This document shows positions 12,181 through 24,173 of a stretch of 64,000 bases of DNA, piece after piece. Source of the DNA: Nannobrachium achirus. Taxonomy: Eukaryota; Chordata; Actinopteri; Myctophiformes; Myctophidae. The stretch lies in the NCBI GenBank assembly GCA_963921795.1, contig OY997645.1:18108865-18172864 (forward strand), given 5' to 3'. Numbering within the stretch: the stretch's first letter is position 1; each line of letters opens with the position of its first letter. The translations under genes were made by a program, and so were the position numbers. Below the pieces are notes generated by a model. The model was not told the origin of the DNA. It saw only the letters and a list, made by a program, of their open reading frames with translations, and did not search any database.

Positions 12181-12221
12181 GTCTGTCTCTGTCTCTGTGT
12201 GTGTGTGTGTGTGGGCGCGTG

Positions 12222-12269
<48 letters not shown>

Positions 12270-12274
12270 TGTGT
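12181..12274. repeat. compound (GT)n/(GTGC)n microsatellite
   Basis: GT repeats pass into about fourteen GTGC units and then a CT-rich tail. Confidence 0.97.
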
Positions 12275-13780
12275 CTCTCCCTCTCTCTCTTTACAAGCAC
12301 CTTCCTCCACGCTTGGCATTCTGGCTCAAGCAAGGCTCAGTTATTCACAATGAGCTCTCATTAGGGCAAAGCCATATTCTCATACAACACCACTAAAATA
12401 GAGCTTGCCATTTCTCCTCACCCTTCCTTGGCTCCCTCTTGCTCTCTCCATATTTCTGCTTTCCCTCTCTTTCTTGCATGCTCCTCGTTCTCTCTCCCCT
12501 CATCAGCTCTTAGAAAGTAAAGTGTGTGGGTAAGAGGCTAAAAAAAACAGACTCTCCCAATGTTAATGAGAGAGGAAGTGTGAGCCTGCCCGGTCATACC
12601 AACTTTAAAAACTCATCATGGCACACACTTAATTATCACTTGTTGAGCCCCTGTTGAGTTGGTTGGTGAACTTTGCAGTTGCCCACTGGGGTTTGAAAAT
12701 ATTGTCCTAAAAATGTCTGAACTCCAGACTGTAACAGCCCAGTTACCTCTGTCTACGCCTTACGGGCGCAAGCGCCCCATTGCACAACCATGTCAGCGTC
12801 ATTAGTCAACCTGGCACCCGAGTGAGCTAAAAGTCAGCCACAGAGGAGGCAGATTTGGGAGGAGCGAGGTACTCAAACAGGCACACCTGCTGCTGATGAC
12901 TGTAATTCCTGGTGAGTGGTTCAAAGTGACGGGCGCACATGAGTTATTAGCACTGACCTGGGTAAAACCTGACATTAAATTAAAAGAGAATAACAAAATG
13001 TGGTGGGGGTAGATTTTCAAAGCTGTCGAACGTTCAGGAGCTGAATTATGGCTTGGGGCTACACCACAGGCAACAGAGGGGTTCAAGAGGAGGGGAAGAA
13101 GATAGAAGGGAGAAGGCTTCAAAAAGCCTTTCCTGGGGCTTCACAATCTAGTAAGCAGGATTTTGGTGTTGAATGGGGTGTCGTGCCTCGGGGGGAGGCT
13201 GGGAGCACTGACATAGCATAACCTGAGATGAGAGGTACCGAGCCATAGCATCAACCTTGATGGTCCTCAACAGAAGTCAACCGTGTTCGGTGATACAACA
13301 TTTGTAGTCTGCAGATGCATCCTTTACAACCTCTCCTCTACCACATCCCTGGCCGATTATACACACTGATCAGCCAAGCAGAAGGAATGCAGTAGACACA
13401 GTTCTTAAGGTTGAGATCAGGCAGGTAAGGGTGTGGTGTAGATACTGTATAAGGTTAGAGTGTTAACACTTATGTTGCTATGATTTTTTCTCTTCAATAT
13501 CCCACGTTGCCATGGTTACCATGTAATTGCCGACTTCCATGTAATTGCGCAATTGTGTAAAAAGTGCACGCCCATGCCTAGCTGATGCACCACGTGTGTG
13601 CACACTGTTCACAGCTTTCAAACAAAAAAATCCGCTTGGAAATCCGTTCAGGCATTCATGATTTATGGGCCATTATGTTTTCTTCAGATGTAAACAAACA
13701 TGACTGCCATGTTTGAAAGAATGGGTTGGTATGGGGTTAAACATGCAATTTCGCGATCGCGATCATGCCTAATACATTTC
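12275..13780. other. no feature recognised
   Basis: Ordinary intron sequence. Several short ORFs here show no recognisable domain. Confidence 0.45.
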
Positions 13781-13789
13781 TGGAGGTCC

Positions 13790-13925
13790 AAAAAAAAAAA
13801 TTGAAACATTTTTTTTTTGAAAAAAAAAAAAATATATATATTTTTTCAAAAACGCCCCAAACTCGGGAAACTCGGGTTGGCACAGCATTGGTACCAATAC
13901 AAACTCGGGAAACTCGGGGGGTTGG
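13790..13925. repeat. A/T palindrome followed by duplicated ACTCGGG blocks
   Basis: An A/T-rich palindromic tract around (AT)n at 13832-13848 is followed by AAACTCGGGAAACTCGGG at about 13859 and again at 13901, each leading into GTTGGCAC. Confidence 0.8.
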
Positions 13926-14395
13926 CACCAGTTGTGTTAAGGGTTTGGGGGAAAGGTTAAAGTTAGGCTATAACACCTCATTGAGACCACATGATCCTCT
14001 TTCCACTGTCGGATAGACACCTTTGTCACACTAATTCCATAAAATACTTGCTCCCAACTGAAACAAGATTCTCAACATTAACAACATTTAACAACATTAA
14101 AAACATTTTGTTAATGGGCAATGCCCATGTGCCCTAAAACAGATGCTGTAGAATATGTGTCACAAAACTTAACAAACATTAGACATTTTCTAATATTGTC
14201 ATTGTTTAAAACATGCAAGATGAATGTGGTTTTCACATCAAAAGTGTATTTTGAAAGTCATATTCCTCCCCGCAGCCACAGCTAAGCTTATTTAGCCAAT
14301 GGGCACACTGAAAAAGCAAGTGTTTTGTAAACAATATTTGCAAGCTATTAAGGGCAAAAAACTTCAGAGCAGTTGGCTTTTGTTTTCGAGGATAA

Positions 14396-14486
14396 CAGGC
14401 CTTCAGACTAATGGGCTTTCCGTCCAGTGGGAAGTCTTTTGAACTATTGGGGTTTCAGAATAATGGGCCGTAGGACCAATAGCACG
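14396..14486. repeat. degenerate 16-18-bp tandem repeat
   Basis: About five units of the form TTC-GACTAATGGGC (CTTCAGACTAATGGGC, CCGTCCAGTGGGAAG, TGAACTATTGGGG, CAGAATAATGGGCC, AGGACCAATAGC). Confidence 0.6.
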
Positions 14487-15162
14487 GGACCGTGCTTTTT
14501 CTGCAACACTGGTATAATAGCACAGTATGTGCATGTGCATCTTTACTTCCTTAAGACAAATGTTTGGAAAGGTGTGTTTGATTTATTGTTCCTGTACTAA
14601 TGATTTTGTCACCACCAAAGCTTAATTTGCACCTAGCAAGGATTAATTATATTCCCCAAAAATAGCTGTGTGTGGAAGAACTATTTGAACCAATGAAGGT
14701 TGGTTTCGTAGTGCTAGCAAGAACTTAAATCCCATCTCCATCCAAGAAAAGTAGTGTGGTTAACTCATTGCATGGGTCTAAGAAAAGAAAGTTGTATGGG
14801 GAAGATTTCCAGATGATACTCCTCTTTCTTTGTCTCATTAATATCGACACATTCTGAGGCCATGTGCCCGCAGAGTATCTGGCAAAGCCTCTCTATCATT
14901 ACCCTCCCATTTATATTACTGCCTTAAGTCCCCTAAATGCTATGCCTACAGAATCTAGCACAGCTGTGCACTTTTATGGCATTTGTTAATGTACTGTAAA
15001 AGACATAAAATATGAATGGCTTCGTTTTTCTGCCAGCTCTCTCTTTTGTCATCTTTTTTTTTTTTACTCCAATTTGAATTCCCATTTATTTATTTGAAGG
15101 CAGATGTGATTTTATGTGCTCGCTGTAGCTGTAAAGTGCTACTTTGAAATGCAAATTAAGTT
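14487..15162. other. no feature recognised
   Basis: AT-rich intron sequence. Confidence 0.45.
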
Positions 15163-15449
15163 TTGATTGAGAGATTTTCCCGAGAACGGCTCTGTGTACA
15201 AGGTGGTGGTGTGAAAACAAGTCCGGAGGGAGATGTTTTGTGGTCCTGTGGTGGCGGCCCCCCGGCTGATGTATTCCAGAAAAACCTCTGTAGACTTGTA
15301 GAGGACACACGGTTTTATGTCCCTACCATGGCACAGTACATACAGACCTCTGCTATTGATAATCCCTCCCAGCTGCCTCTGATGTACTGCTCTGATATTA
15401 ATAATAAGGTAGTGGCTCCTGAACCGGCAGTATTATATACCCACACAAT
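15163..15449 (+). pseudogene. short open frame, possible fragment of a retroviral envelope-like gene
   Basis: About 95 codons are open before the hAT insertion at 15450 interrupts the frame. The only suggestive feature is a WSCGGG motif followed some ten residues later by N-x-C and a run resembling the W-x-C-G-G..L-P-x-N region of endogenous envelope surface subunits. There is no start context, no Gag/Pol and no LTR. The resemblance is weak and may be chance; it is listed because the base composition differs from the AT-rich flank. Confidence 0.2.
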
Positions 15450-15889
15450 CAGTGGCTTCAGTTCAGAAAAAGCTACGTTTCCATACCTTTGCAACAGGCA
15501 TGATACATTTATTTTAAGAAGTACATTTTATTTTTTCCTCCGTTTCTACGGTTTCTTGGGCAGCCTGGAACAGTTGTTCAAGTGCAGCTAAACTTGGCAT
15601 GTTAGTAAACATGCTACAATTAGCTGACCTGCGGAACCTGGTAATATACCATCTTGTCAAGAAGGGGAGAATACAAGTGTGGAGAATATAATTATAATAC
15701 CTTGTTAAAGTGACCATTTTGTAAAATTTAGCAATTGTAGTTATTTTAATGTAATTTAACAACATAATAACCAGAACAGATAGACAAAGAGACATTCATG
15801 GATTTATATTTAAAAGTAACTTTTATTTTCCCCCCTGGACCCAGGGTATGGCAGCTGCATACCCCTGCCATACCCAATTGACGCCCCTG
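15450..15889. mobile_element. non-autonomous hAT element, family X copy 2
   Basis: Ends CAGTGGCTTCAGTT and AATTGACGCCCCTG, with an exact 8-bp TSD CACACAAT (15442-15449, 15890-15897). It is colinear with copy 1 at 925-1381 apart from loss of the hairpin arm and a short insertion near 15640-15652. Confidence 0.94.
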
Positions 15890-16581
15890 CACACAATACA
15901 TTGCAACAGACTGAGACAAACGGAGCCACGCTACGTTTTTTTTTACGGTTTAGGTATGAGTTTAGTGTGGTTACGGGATTTAGTTAATGTGATTGAGTGA
16001 CCTCGAATTCTCATAAGGAGCTTGTAGAAATTGGGTACTGGTCCCGGTTTCAAGAGCGATGATTGATTATTATTACATTTTGACCCTTGAATCATCTGAT
16101 TTCATGCATTTTTGCCATTCCCCTGACTGAGATCCGAGAAGAGAGATCGCATTGCCTTAATCTTATTTCTTTGGTCCATGATATGTGTCTATTAAGGAAG
16201 TGTGACTTTCTGGTAAGTAGCGTTTTTGTCCAAAAGAAAGATGTAGTGGAAGGAATGACAATGAAATTATGAGATGGAGTACCCTCTTAACGCCTTATGT
16301 ATGCACTTAAAGGTGGAGAGTATAGGCATGGGGTAATGCTTTCCTCAGACAAGCGAGAGGGTCCTGCATTGAAGTGGTTGTCTTCATTCCTGGCCCATGC
16401 AGCAGAGTCCTCTTAGGGAAGGTGTGGTGTAATGTGACTGCGGCGTAGACCTCTTATCTCATGACAGTGGACTCCTACACACTAAAAACCTCACTCTCCT
16501 CCCTTGTCTTGTTACAGCACTCTGCTCTGTCTGACAGGTATGGCTAGCCACAGCCTGCTTCTCATCTCGCACCCACAGTGT
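15890..16581. other. no feature recognised
   Basis: Ordinary intron sequence. Confidence 0.45.
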
Positions 16582-16757
<176 letters not shown>

Positions 16758-17235
16758 CCCATACACACATGCACGCATGCGCGCACACACATACATACTA
16801 AATGCATGCACACATCTAGGATTGCGGTCATGCACATCGTCTCTCACTCACACAAATGGACAGACCCCCCCCCCCCCCCCCTCTCTCTCTCTCTCTCACA
16901 CACTATGCTAATGTTGCCGCCCGGCAGAGGTTGAAGAGATAAATGTGCAGTTGTGTAAATCCAAAGTGCATTATGTTCATCCTCATCACCTGTGTTCTTG
17001 TGTAACGCAGCGGACACCTTCCAGCCGAGCGGCCAGACTGAGGGTTTTAGAATAAGTGCTCTCTAATGGACCAGAGGATCATGGTGAGCCCGTCATCATC
17101 ATGGCCGTGTTATTGAACCCCAAGCCCTGTAGCTGCCACAGTTCACCCTGTCACTGCAGCCAGATGAGCAGGGGTGTCGCACCAAATTCTGGGCCCCTGG
17201 GTACAAGGATTCACTCACATTGTGTGCTTTAACTA

Positions 17236-17314
17236 TTGAAAAATAGCAGATCTACAAGCTCACAGCGCGGCACCGAGTGCCACACTGTGAGCTGGTAGAT
17301 CTGCTATTTTTGAA
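17236..17314. repeat. fold-back module with GCGCGGCACCGAGTGCC centre
   Basis: The left arm TTGAAAAATAGCAGATCTAC... pairs with the right arm ...GTAGATCTGCTATTTTTGAA. The centre is the same sub-type as at 6628 and 25532. Confidence 0.9.
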
Positions 17315-17520
17315 AAATCGTGAAAATTTCAAATCTGAATATTTCAAATCCTTTTTTTTTTTAAACCTATATGTTTCTATGTCAGTGGTGTTCAAATATT
17401 TTCATGTGAAGGACCCCCAAAATGAAATGTATTTGGCCACGGAAAATATTTAGTTCCAGGGATCCCCCCAGAAGCAAAATTTGAGTTACAAATGTTTTGC
17501 ACACATTTTCACAACTTTTC

Positions 17521-17571
17521 AAAAATAGCTGATCTACAAGCTCACAGTGAGCTTGTAGATCTGCTATTTTT
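17521..17571. repeat. compact fold-back module, 24-nt arms
   Basis: Arms 17521-17544 and 17548-17571 pair with one mismatch around a 3-nt loop. This is the shortest, cleanest form of the module. Confidence 0.93.
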
Positions 17572-17641
17572 CAATAGCTAAAGTATCCACGAGTTTCCAA
17601 CGCCCCATAGTGCATTGCGCAAACGTCTGCATCGAGGTTCC

Positions 17642-17703
17642 GCCGCCGATTTACAAGCTCACAACGGGTTGCATCTGCGACGCGACGTGAGCTTGTATGT
17701 CTG
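17642..17703. repeat. decayed fold-back module
   Basis: GATTTACAAGCTCACAACG pairs imperfectly with GACGTGAGCTTGTATGTCTG. Confidence 0.8.
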
Positions 17704-17838
17704 CTGTTAAACCCGGAAGTTTGGTCCTGATAGTCTCCAGTAAACCCCCGGGGAAACTTGTGGATAAAATAATGAAGGCCCCTCCCCCTTGGGCCCTGGT
17801 AACTCAGTCCCACTTTCCCCCTGCTTGTGACGCCCCTG

Positions 17839-18748
17839 TCTGTGTATATAGCAAAGATGGTTGATTTAGAAAGATTGGAGCCGCTAGAGGCGAAGTGGTT
17901 CGCAAATCCTACAAAATGTGGTCCTACTAAAGTGGACGCCGTCTGACAGCAGATCAGGCGAACGTCCTGGTGCTACAGTAGATCCCGAGAGAGAGTGTGT
18001 TCCAGGGACAGAGCAAGGTCGATAATAAAGTAGATTTATTTCTTGATTTGCATCTCTGAAAAAATAAATTTTAGTTTGAAAATCTTTGGAAGATTGTGTG
18101 ACTTGTGACGGTTATGTCCAATATTTAATTCAGTGACCACGGGGCTAAAGAATCTTTCAGAAGCTGTGTTCACGTTCACCCTTCCAGACTTCCAGACGCA
18201 GATACTGGAAACCAAGGAGATGGCATGTCTTTCTTAAATTGTTTTTGTCTTGGACTGTGGTTCTCTTTTCCAGAAGGTGGCATAAACATTTCCTGCAGTT
18301 TCCCGTAGCTTCATTTCATTTGCTCAGCAGCATATTTGAACTGGAAACACACCATCATAATACTGTATTTGTTTCAGGTAAACCGACCCGGAAACAGGGA
18401 ATGTTTTGTTTCCATGCCACCTTCTGGAAAAGGGACCTACAGTTAGGCACAGAGCCTATCCACCAGAAGGCAGGACACAAGGCAATGAATGCACTGAAAA
18501 TGCACCCGGGCTAAATTGGAACAGATCTTTTTGTGTCCAAAACCATTGCTTTTCAGAAAACTGAACAACAACCTGCGTTCCAATCAAGGTAATTGATTGG
18601 AACACAATTGAACATGAATATTTATTTCGTTTTTAGTTTTATTTTGTTTTGACTTCATGTTTATCAATTTCAGTTGGCTTTTAAAGCAGTTTTGTCATTT
18701 CAACAAACATAGTCATAGCATTATTAAAAGCTAACACTAATGTGTCAC
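17839..18748. other. no gene recognised
   Basis: Contains the inverted pair GGTGGCATAAACATTTCCTG (about 18277) and a related ATGCCACCTTCTGGAAAAGG (about 18413), plus AAGGTAATTGATTGGAACAC following AACCTGCGTTCCAATCAAGG near 18570-18604. These hint at a decayed inverted-repeat element. Confidence 0.4.
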
Positions 18749-18830
18749 ATTGTGAGCTTGTAGATCTGTAGCTATTTTAACAACTAATGCATATTTTTAC
18801 TACTGGCGTCGAGTAATTTGTCCACCACTG
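18749..18830. mobile_element. hAT fragment with half fold-back module
   Basis: TTGTGAGCTTGTAGATCTG (about 18750-18770) is a right half-module. The segment ends AATTTGTCCACCACTG (18830), a hAT end of the TGGTGGA type. The left end was not found. Confidence 0.6.
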
Positions 18831-19064
18831 ACAAAATGCCACCACCTGATAAAAAGCCAAAATATGTATTTTAGATTATTATGGAAGAAAACGAATGAAC
18901 TCGCATGAATTACATAACAATGAACTAGATTTGGGGTCAGGATCGTAATGTTGACACTTGGACATTCACAGCCCCCGGCAGAATGCTGCCGTGACTGTAA
19001 TGGCTGCAGCTGAGCCTGTGACGAGGTGATTCAACCTGCCACTTTTGGCGGTGGCGAGACGCCC

Positions 19065-19161
19065 GTCCCAATCAGGGCTAAGTGCGGGATTCATCAGCGT
19101 CCTGTCGAAACGGGGGAGCGCTCGTCTGGCCCTGATGCGGAGATGAGGCCCTGATTGGGAC
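19065..19161. repeat. 14-bp perfect inverted repeat in GC-rich DNA
   Basis: GTCCCAATCAGGGC (19065-19078) and its exact reverse complement (19148-19161) flank 69 bp of GC-rich sequence. Confidence 0.9.
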
Positions 19162-19380
19162 AAATACGTCCCCCGCCGGTGTCAGCTCTCATTCACCGGT
19201 CTGAGCGAGGGGGCTGAAAGAAAGACAAATGTTTTGATTAGGGGTCTCTCTCAATGTCACAGCGGCCCCACGCGTGTACGAATGAGATGAGGCCGCCTCC
19301 GAGGGGAAGTGCCAGATAGCTGAAAACGATGAGAGGAAAATGGATATCTCACTGTCTGGGGGGGGTGCGAGGGGTGTTAA

Positions 19381-19382
<2 letters not shown>

Positions 19383-19468
<86 letters not shown>
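19383..19468. repeat. (GT)n microsatellite
   Basis: Uninterrupted GT repeats followed by alternating CG. Confidence 0.98.
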
Positions 19469-19499
19469 TTCGTGCACGTGTGTGCATGCGAGAGTGCGT

Positions 19500-22400
19500 G
19501 CGCTCAGGCATCTTTTTTTAATGAGTTCACATTGCAGTTTCTGCCTGGTGATAAAAATTGTAAATTTATGTTCACAGATTGACAACAGGGGTACAGGTTT
19601 TAAATATTTATGCCTGAGGCGTACAAGGAAAAGGATTGTCACTTTACAAATAAGCAGAAATAACTTTCTATTTTTATTAGTATTAAAGCACAACTTAAGA
19701 TACTGTATATATCGCCTATTTTCACTATTTTAAAACAACACGTTCTTAAAACAATAAAAAGGTAAGGTTTTCGACTTACAAGGTTTTCACTCGGCAATAA
19801 CGATATTCATTGTAGCCTACTCTTGCCACATCTTAAGACTATGCCCGTGTCACCGAAAGAGATATTAGTGCTCTCCCATTTCTTTCTCAGCCTGGAATAT
19901 TTGTCCTTTCTGGTCTGCTCCGATTGAGTCAATATATTTTGATTTACATAGCTAAGTCTCCGTGCTTCTATTCCACCCGTCTCTTTCTCATCCGCTCTCT
20001 CTCTGTGGCGGGTGGCCTTGGGCAGTGCGTTACAGTCTTTTGTACTTGGAGCGAGAGAATGTGTTTCCTGCAAAATCAAAGTTGCTTACGCTATAATTCC
20101 CTTTCTCTCGCATGCACATGCTCTTTATTCCCATTCAGTCTGCCAGAGACTAGCCTGACTCAATAAACTATCTGATACAGTTTACTTTTCTTTTCTTTTC
20201 CCCACATACAGTACCGAATGTTGAACACTGTGTTCCACTGCTTGCCATGAATAGAAGAAAGAGAAAACATATAGGCTTTTTCCAACTGCATCCTTGAGGA
20301 CCATGATGTGAATTCTGAATAAAAAAAAACAAATAAATACAACACGGGAGCAGCTCAAACGTGTCATAACATTGCTGTGGTACATTTGAAGACGTGTGTC
20401 TTTGACAGAATGTTTCTGAAAAAGTGTGGCACATTGACTGTAGTACTAGCGTTACTGTGCAATGTTACCTAAACTTGAAAAATGATTGCCCATCTGCACT
20501 TCTATGGTTGAAGATAATACGATTTGCCAAATTCTCATCTCTTCAATTTAAAGCCGTGGAAAGTCTAGGTATGTTATGCACTGGCTTTAATCAAAAACGG
20601 TCATCAATAACTCCTGAATAACAGCTTTTGTACAGTATCAACACAGATATGTTCAAGCATGACATCTTGTTAAAGTTATTTGACCTAGAACTATTAAAAA
20701 GCTGTATGAATTTAAACATTGAACATTCTCTTACCTTTCCGGTCACACTGCTGCTATACATGCCTACAGGCTTTAATTTCCAAGGCCTTTGATCTATCTC
20801 TCAATTTAATCTTAGTTTAAGGACAAGGTGGGGGGAGGAGACGCTCAACATCTTGAAAGTCAAGCTGCACTTTTATCTTGTCAGCGATATAAAATATGAG
20901 TTATACTTATAGGTAGACAAAAGGTGGCTTAATGTTTCGCTCTATGCCTAGAAAAATGGGCTCTCGCCCCATGAAAAGCGACAATATTCCTAATAGACCA
21001 AAAACCTCTCTGCATCGCATCCATCAAATCGGCCACCTGAGTCTTGAGTTTAAACCCATATCACATAATGAACCTGATCAATCCCAATTAAAACCCACCG
21101 TTTCACAAATCCATCTTTTCAAAGCATCAGCTTGCTTGTGCAACATTTGAGCGACCACTTAAGTGTTCATGGCCTACAGTAGCGACAAGGCATTTGCATG
21201 GGCCTTTTCATTCATAAAGTGCAGGTCCAAACTTCACGCTCTGGGTTCTGGAGAGTGCTGAAGAGCCTATGAGAAACGTGAAGTGATGAGAGCTGATGAA
21301 TAGAAGATCTCGTGACGGGCAGCCGGGAACAGAAGGGGCCCTTCCTATTCAATCAGACCCCATCTGCACTCTAAAAACTCCTTGTTCTTTCCTCTCCATC
21401 TCCCGCTCTCATTTGCATCTCTTTTATGTCCTTTCTCCTCTTTATGTAAAAGTAGTAAGCTAAAAAAAAAAAGTAGTCCAGTTAGCGAAATGAGTCTCTT
21501 CATCTCCCTGATCTCCCTGAAGTTTTCTCTCTCTCTCTCTCCCTTGGGGGGATACAAGGCATGAAGAGGGAGGTTAGGTGGTGCTCCATCACATTATGCA
21601 AACTAAACTGTTATATTGGTAACCAACATTTGTTTCCTTGGAAACCAGCCCACATTTCTGGCTGCTTCATGGCGGTAATTATGATCACTGCTCAAGTTGG
21701 CTCTATTGTTTATAAAGTAAAGCATATACATTCAGAGAGTACTTTGTACTCCAGGAGTCTTACCCACTTAAAGAGTGAAAATAATCTCTGGCCTCTTTGT
21801 GCTCATTACAGTGCTCACTCCCTAGCTCCATCCTTCATAAAACAAACAGGAAAATACTTAGAAACGGAATATATTTGTCCTGTTTTGAATGTAGGAAATA
21901 ATATGACATAAAATTCTATTCGACGGACCATAAAGCCTTTAATACATTTTGGACTCGATTTTATGAGAACTGACAGAAAAGATGGCAGCTGGAAAGGCTT
22001 AATAATGGGTTTCTGGCACTGAACACTCCAATGTCCATAAAAGAACACTTCCTCCGGCCCCCGCGGCTTGTGATAACGCATGTGCTTACAAGGCCTTCCT
22101 GCTGTTGCCATCTTGCGCTGTAATTTTTAGGAGTCATCATCGGAAGCGATCTGTCTTGATTGTGCCTTGGCAACTGTCGTGCTCCACTAATGCGTGGCGT
22201 GAGAGAGGGCATACATACAGCGTCTTCCGGCGGTGCCAATGTGTATCTTCCTCTCTACCACATATTTGCATTTGCACACACAATTCTTTCTTATAATGGC
22301 AGCCATCGCAGTGCAGATAGGCTTGGTGTTTTATGTGTCTGCTTATTTGTTGTTGTTGTTTTTTTTACCTGTAGCCAGGTGGGCAAAATGAGCTTTGAAG

Positions 22401-23262
22401 ATTCTAATGGGGAGAAGATATAGGAAAAAAAAATTGCAATACACGCCTCCTCTAATGGATTCGATAGAGCTTTATGAAATATTCATTATTGTTAACTATT
22501 GTTGTAAGTTTGCCAGCTGCGGCTGGGGGATTACATTTTTTATATTAATGAAGTTGCCTGTCTAGAGGAAGCCTAGGTGCGCTGCAAAAGAAAATGCTGT
22601 GACATTAAATCACAATTTGTTCCACCATTCCAAGTCGGGAGATAAGCACCTCATTACCAAGGCAAACATCAAGGCAATAAGTACGTTTTTGCACATTTTG
22701 AAGGTCAAATGTTATGAAAGGATCGACTAGGCTATACATTGATGTAGCAATACTATTGACATTAAGACAGGAGAAATATACTTTGAAACACTGTGCTTGG
22801 TTTCATACACCTTTCACTGGCTTTGTAGGGCAGAGTAAGTGCCTAGCCTTTGAACTCCAAGAAGGTTAACATATCATTCAACTGTATTTCTCAAAGCACC
22901 TCTGTCAACCCACCGAGAGAAAAACTATGGCAGCTTGTGTGCTGCTTTTTCCTTTCTTCCGGAAATGTGACTACGTGCTTTGTCAAATGTAACTCCCACG
23001 CCTGTGGACACTTTCAAGGCAATTTCTATAAGTGACTTGAGTTAACAATTACATGAATCTGACAACTAAATGTACTTAAGCCTGTGCTTGTGCATTGGCT
23101 CGAGGCATAATGCCAGTCTCTAAAGCTGCTGCACTGGAGATATGGAGGTAAGTTATTCCTTGAAGACGAGCTAAGCTATTCATTTGAACGGCCACAATGG
23201 CTTTTATCTGGAGAATAAGTGCCAGCCTGCCCTTAGACTTTAATTGTGAGCTTAATTTGTGT
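19500..23262. other. mostly single-copy intron sequence
   Basis: The longest stretch without recognised transposons or microsatellites. No exon signature was seen. The segment at about 22430-22640, with homeodomain-like TTAATGAAG and ATATTAATG motifs, looks like possible conserved non-coding DNA, which is inference only. Confidence 0.45.
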
Positions 23263-23292
23263 AGGCGTGCGTGCGTGCGTGCGTGCGTGCGT
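23263..23292. repeat. (GTGC)n microsatellite
   Basis: About seven GCGT units. Confidence 0.95.
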
Positions 23293-23588
23293 ACAGTAAC
23301 ATGCCTACTTCTGTGTACATCTTAGCATTAATTGTATACATTGCCATTCGATATCAAAAGCATTGCCAGGTCATGGCTTTAACACATTTAAATGACCAAA
23401 CATCAGGAAAGTGACCTTATAATTGCCCTATTAAGCTCTCATAAGCACTAAATCAATCACAGCTAATCATACTTATTGGGTGACTGATGTGGTGACCCAC
23501 AAATTCCTCATATCAAGTCATTAGAGTCATATTCTGAATAATTTACACTGTAATGAGCAGTTGAGCCAAGCATGGCCTTCAATATATT

Positions 23589-23958
23589 ATGACTGATAAT
23601 CAGTTGACTCTTTGCCTGCCAAGTACTGGTTGCTCTTTCAGGCTTATTGCCATGTTATGTTCAACACATGCTTACGAAGCATTTAAAATGTACAATAAAA
23701 GAAACCCATTCAATACCTTGGAGCGGACACCCCTCTTACATGACCATCCACCTGTCCCAGAGGAGATTGTGTATGCTGGAGCTGGGTCAGTTCAGTTATC
23801 AGGATGTGGTGATGAAGGGACAGGAGAGCATTATTACTATCCTGGTGTAGATGACCAGTCAACCTACAACCTGAGTCTCACATTCAGATTATAATATGCA
23901 TTGCAACATTGTTTTGAAAAGTGCATTATGAATAAAGTTATTATTGTTATGATAATGT
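23589..23958 (+). other. 101-codon ORF followed by AATAAA; possible retroelement 3' end
   Basis: The ORF 23589-23894 has a balanced composition (segments LLHDHPPVPEEIVYAG and EGTGEHYYYPGVDDQSTYN), but I recognise no domain. About 38 bp after the stop is TGAATAAAGTTATTATTGTT, the kind of 3' tail seen on fish LINE/SINE families ('..aaagtgctatataaataaa..'). It may be a terminal exon, a retroelement tail or chance. Confidence 0.3.
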
Positions 23959-24173
23959 GAAAAGCAACACAAGGCCATGTTTCTAAGGGTGGGAGCCATT
24001 GAAACGTCAAACTTGGTTTTGTTTGCTTTCCAGAGAGCATGCAGCAAAGTTTTGTGCGAGTGCTGAAAGGAAATTCTTTCATTTGAAAATGACAGACTGA
24101 CTTTAATTGGCATTCCTTTCTGCCCTCGAAAACTAATAAACAACCCACACAGCGAGTACATTCTAGCACATAG

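Larger units (their letters stand above)
17169..17838. mobile_element. hAT family A copy 2, chimeric
   Basis: Left end CAGGGGTGTCGCACC and right end GTGACGCCCCTG (reverse complement CAGGGGCGTCAC) match family A at 4478-6723. The flanking octamers CAGATGAG and TCTGTGTA do not match, so the ends may come from two copies or the TSD has been lost. It contains three fold-back modules (17236-17314, 17521-17571, 17642-17703) and a nested hAT start CAGTGGTGTTCAAAT at 17383. Confidence 0.75.
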
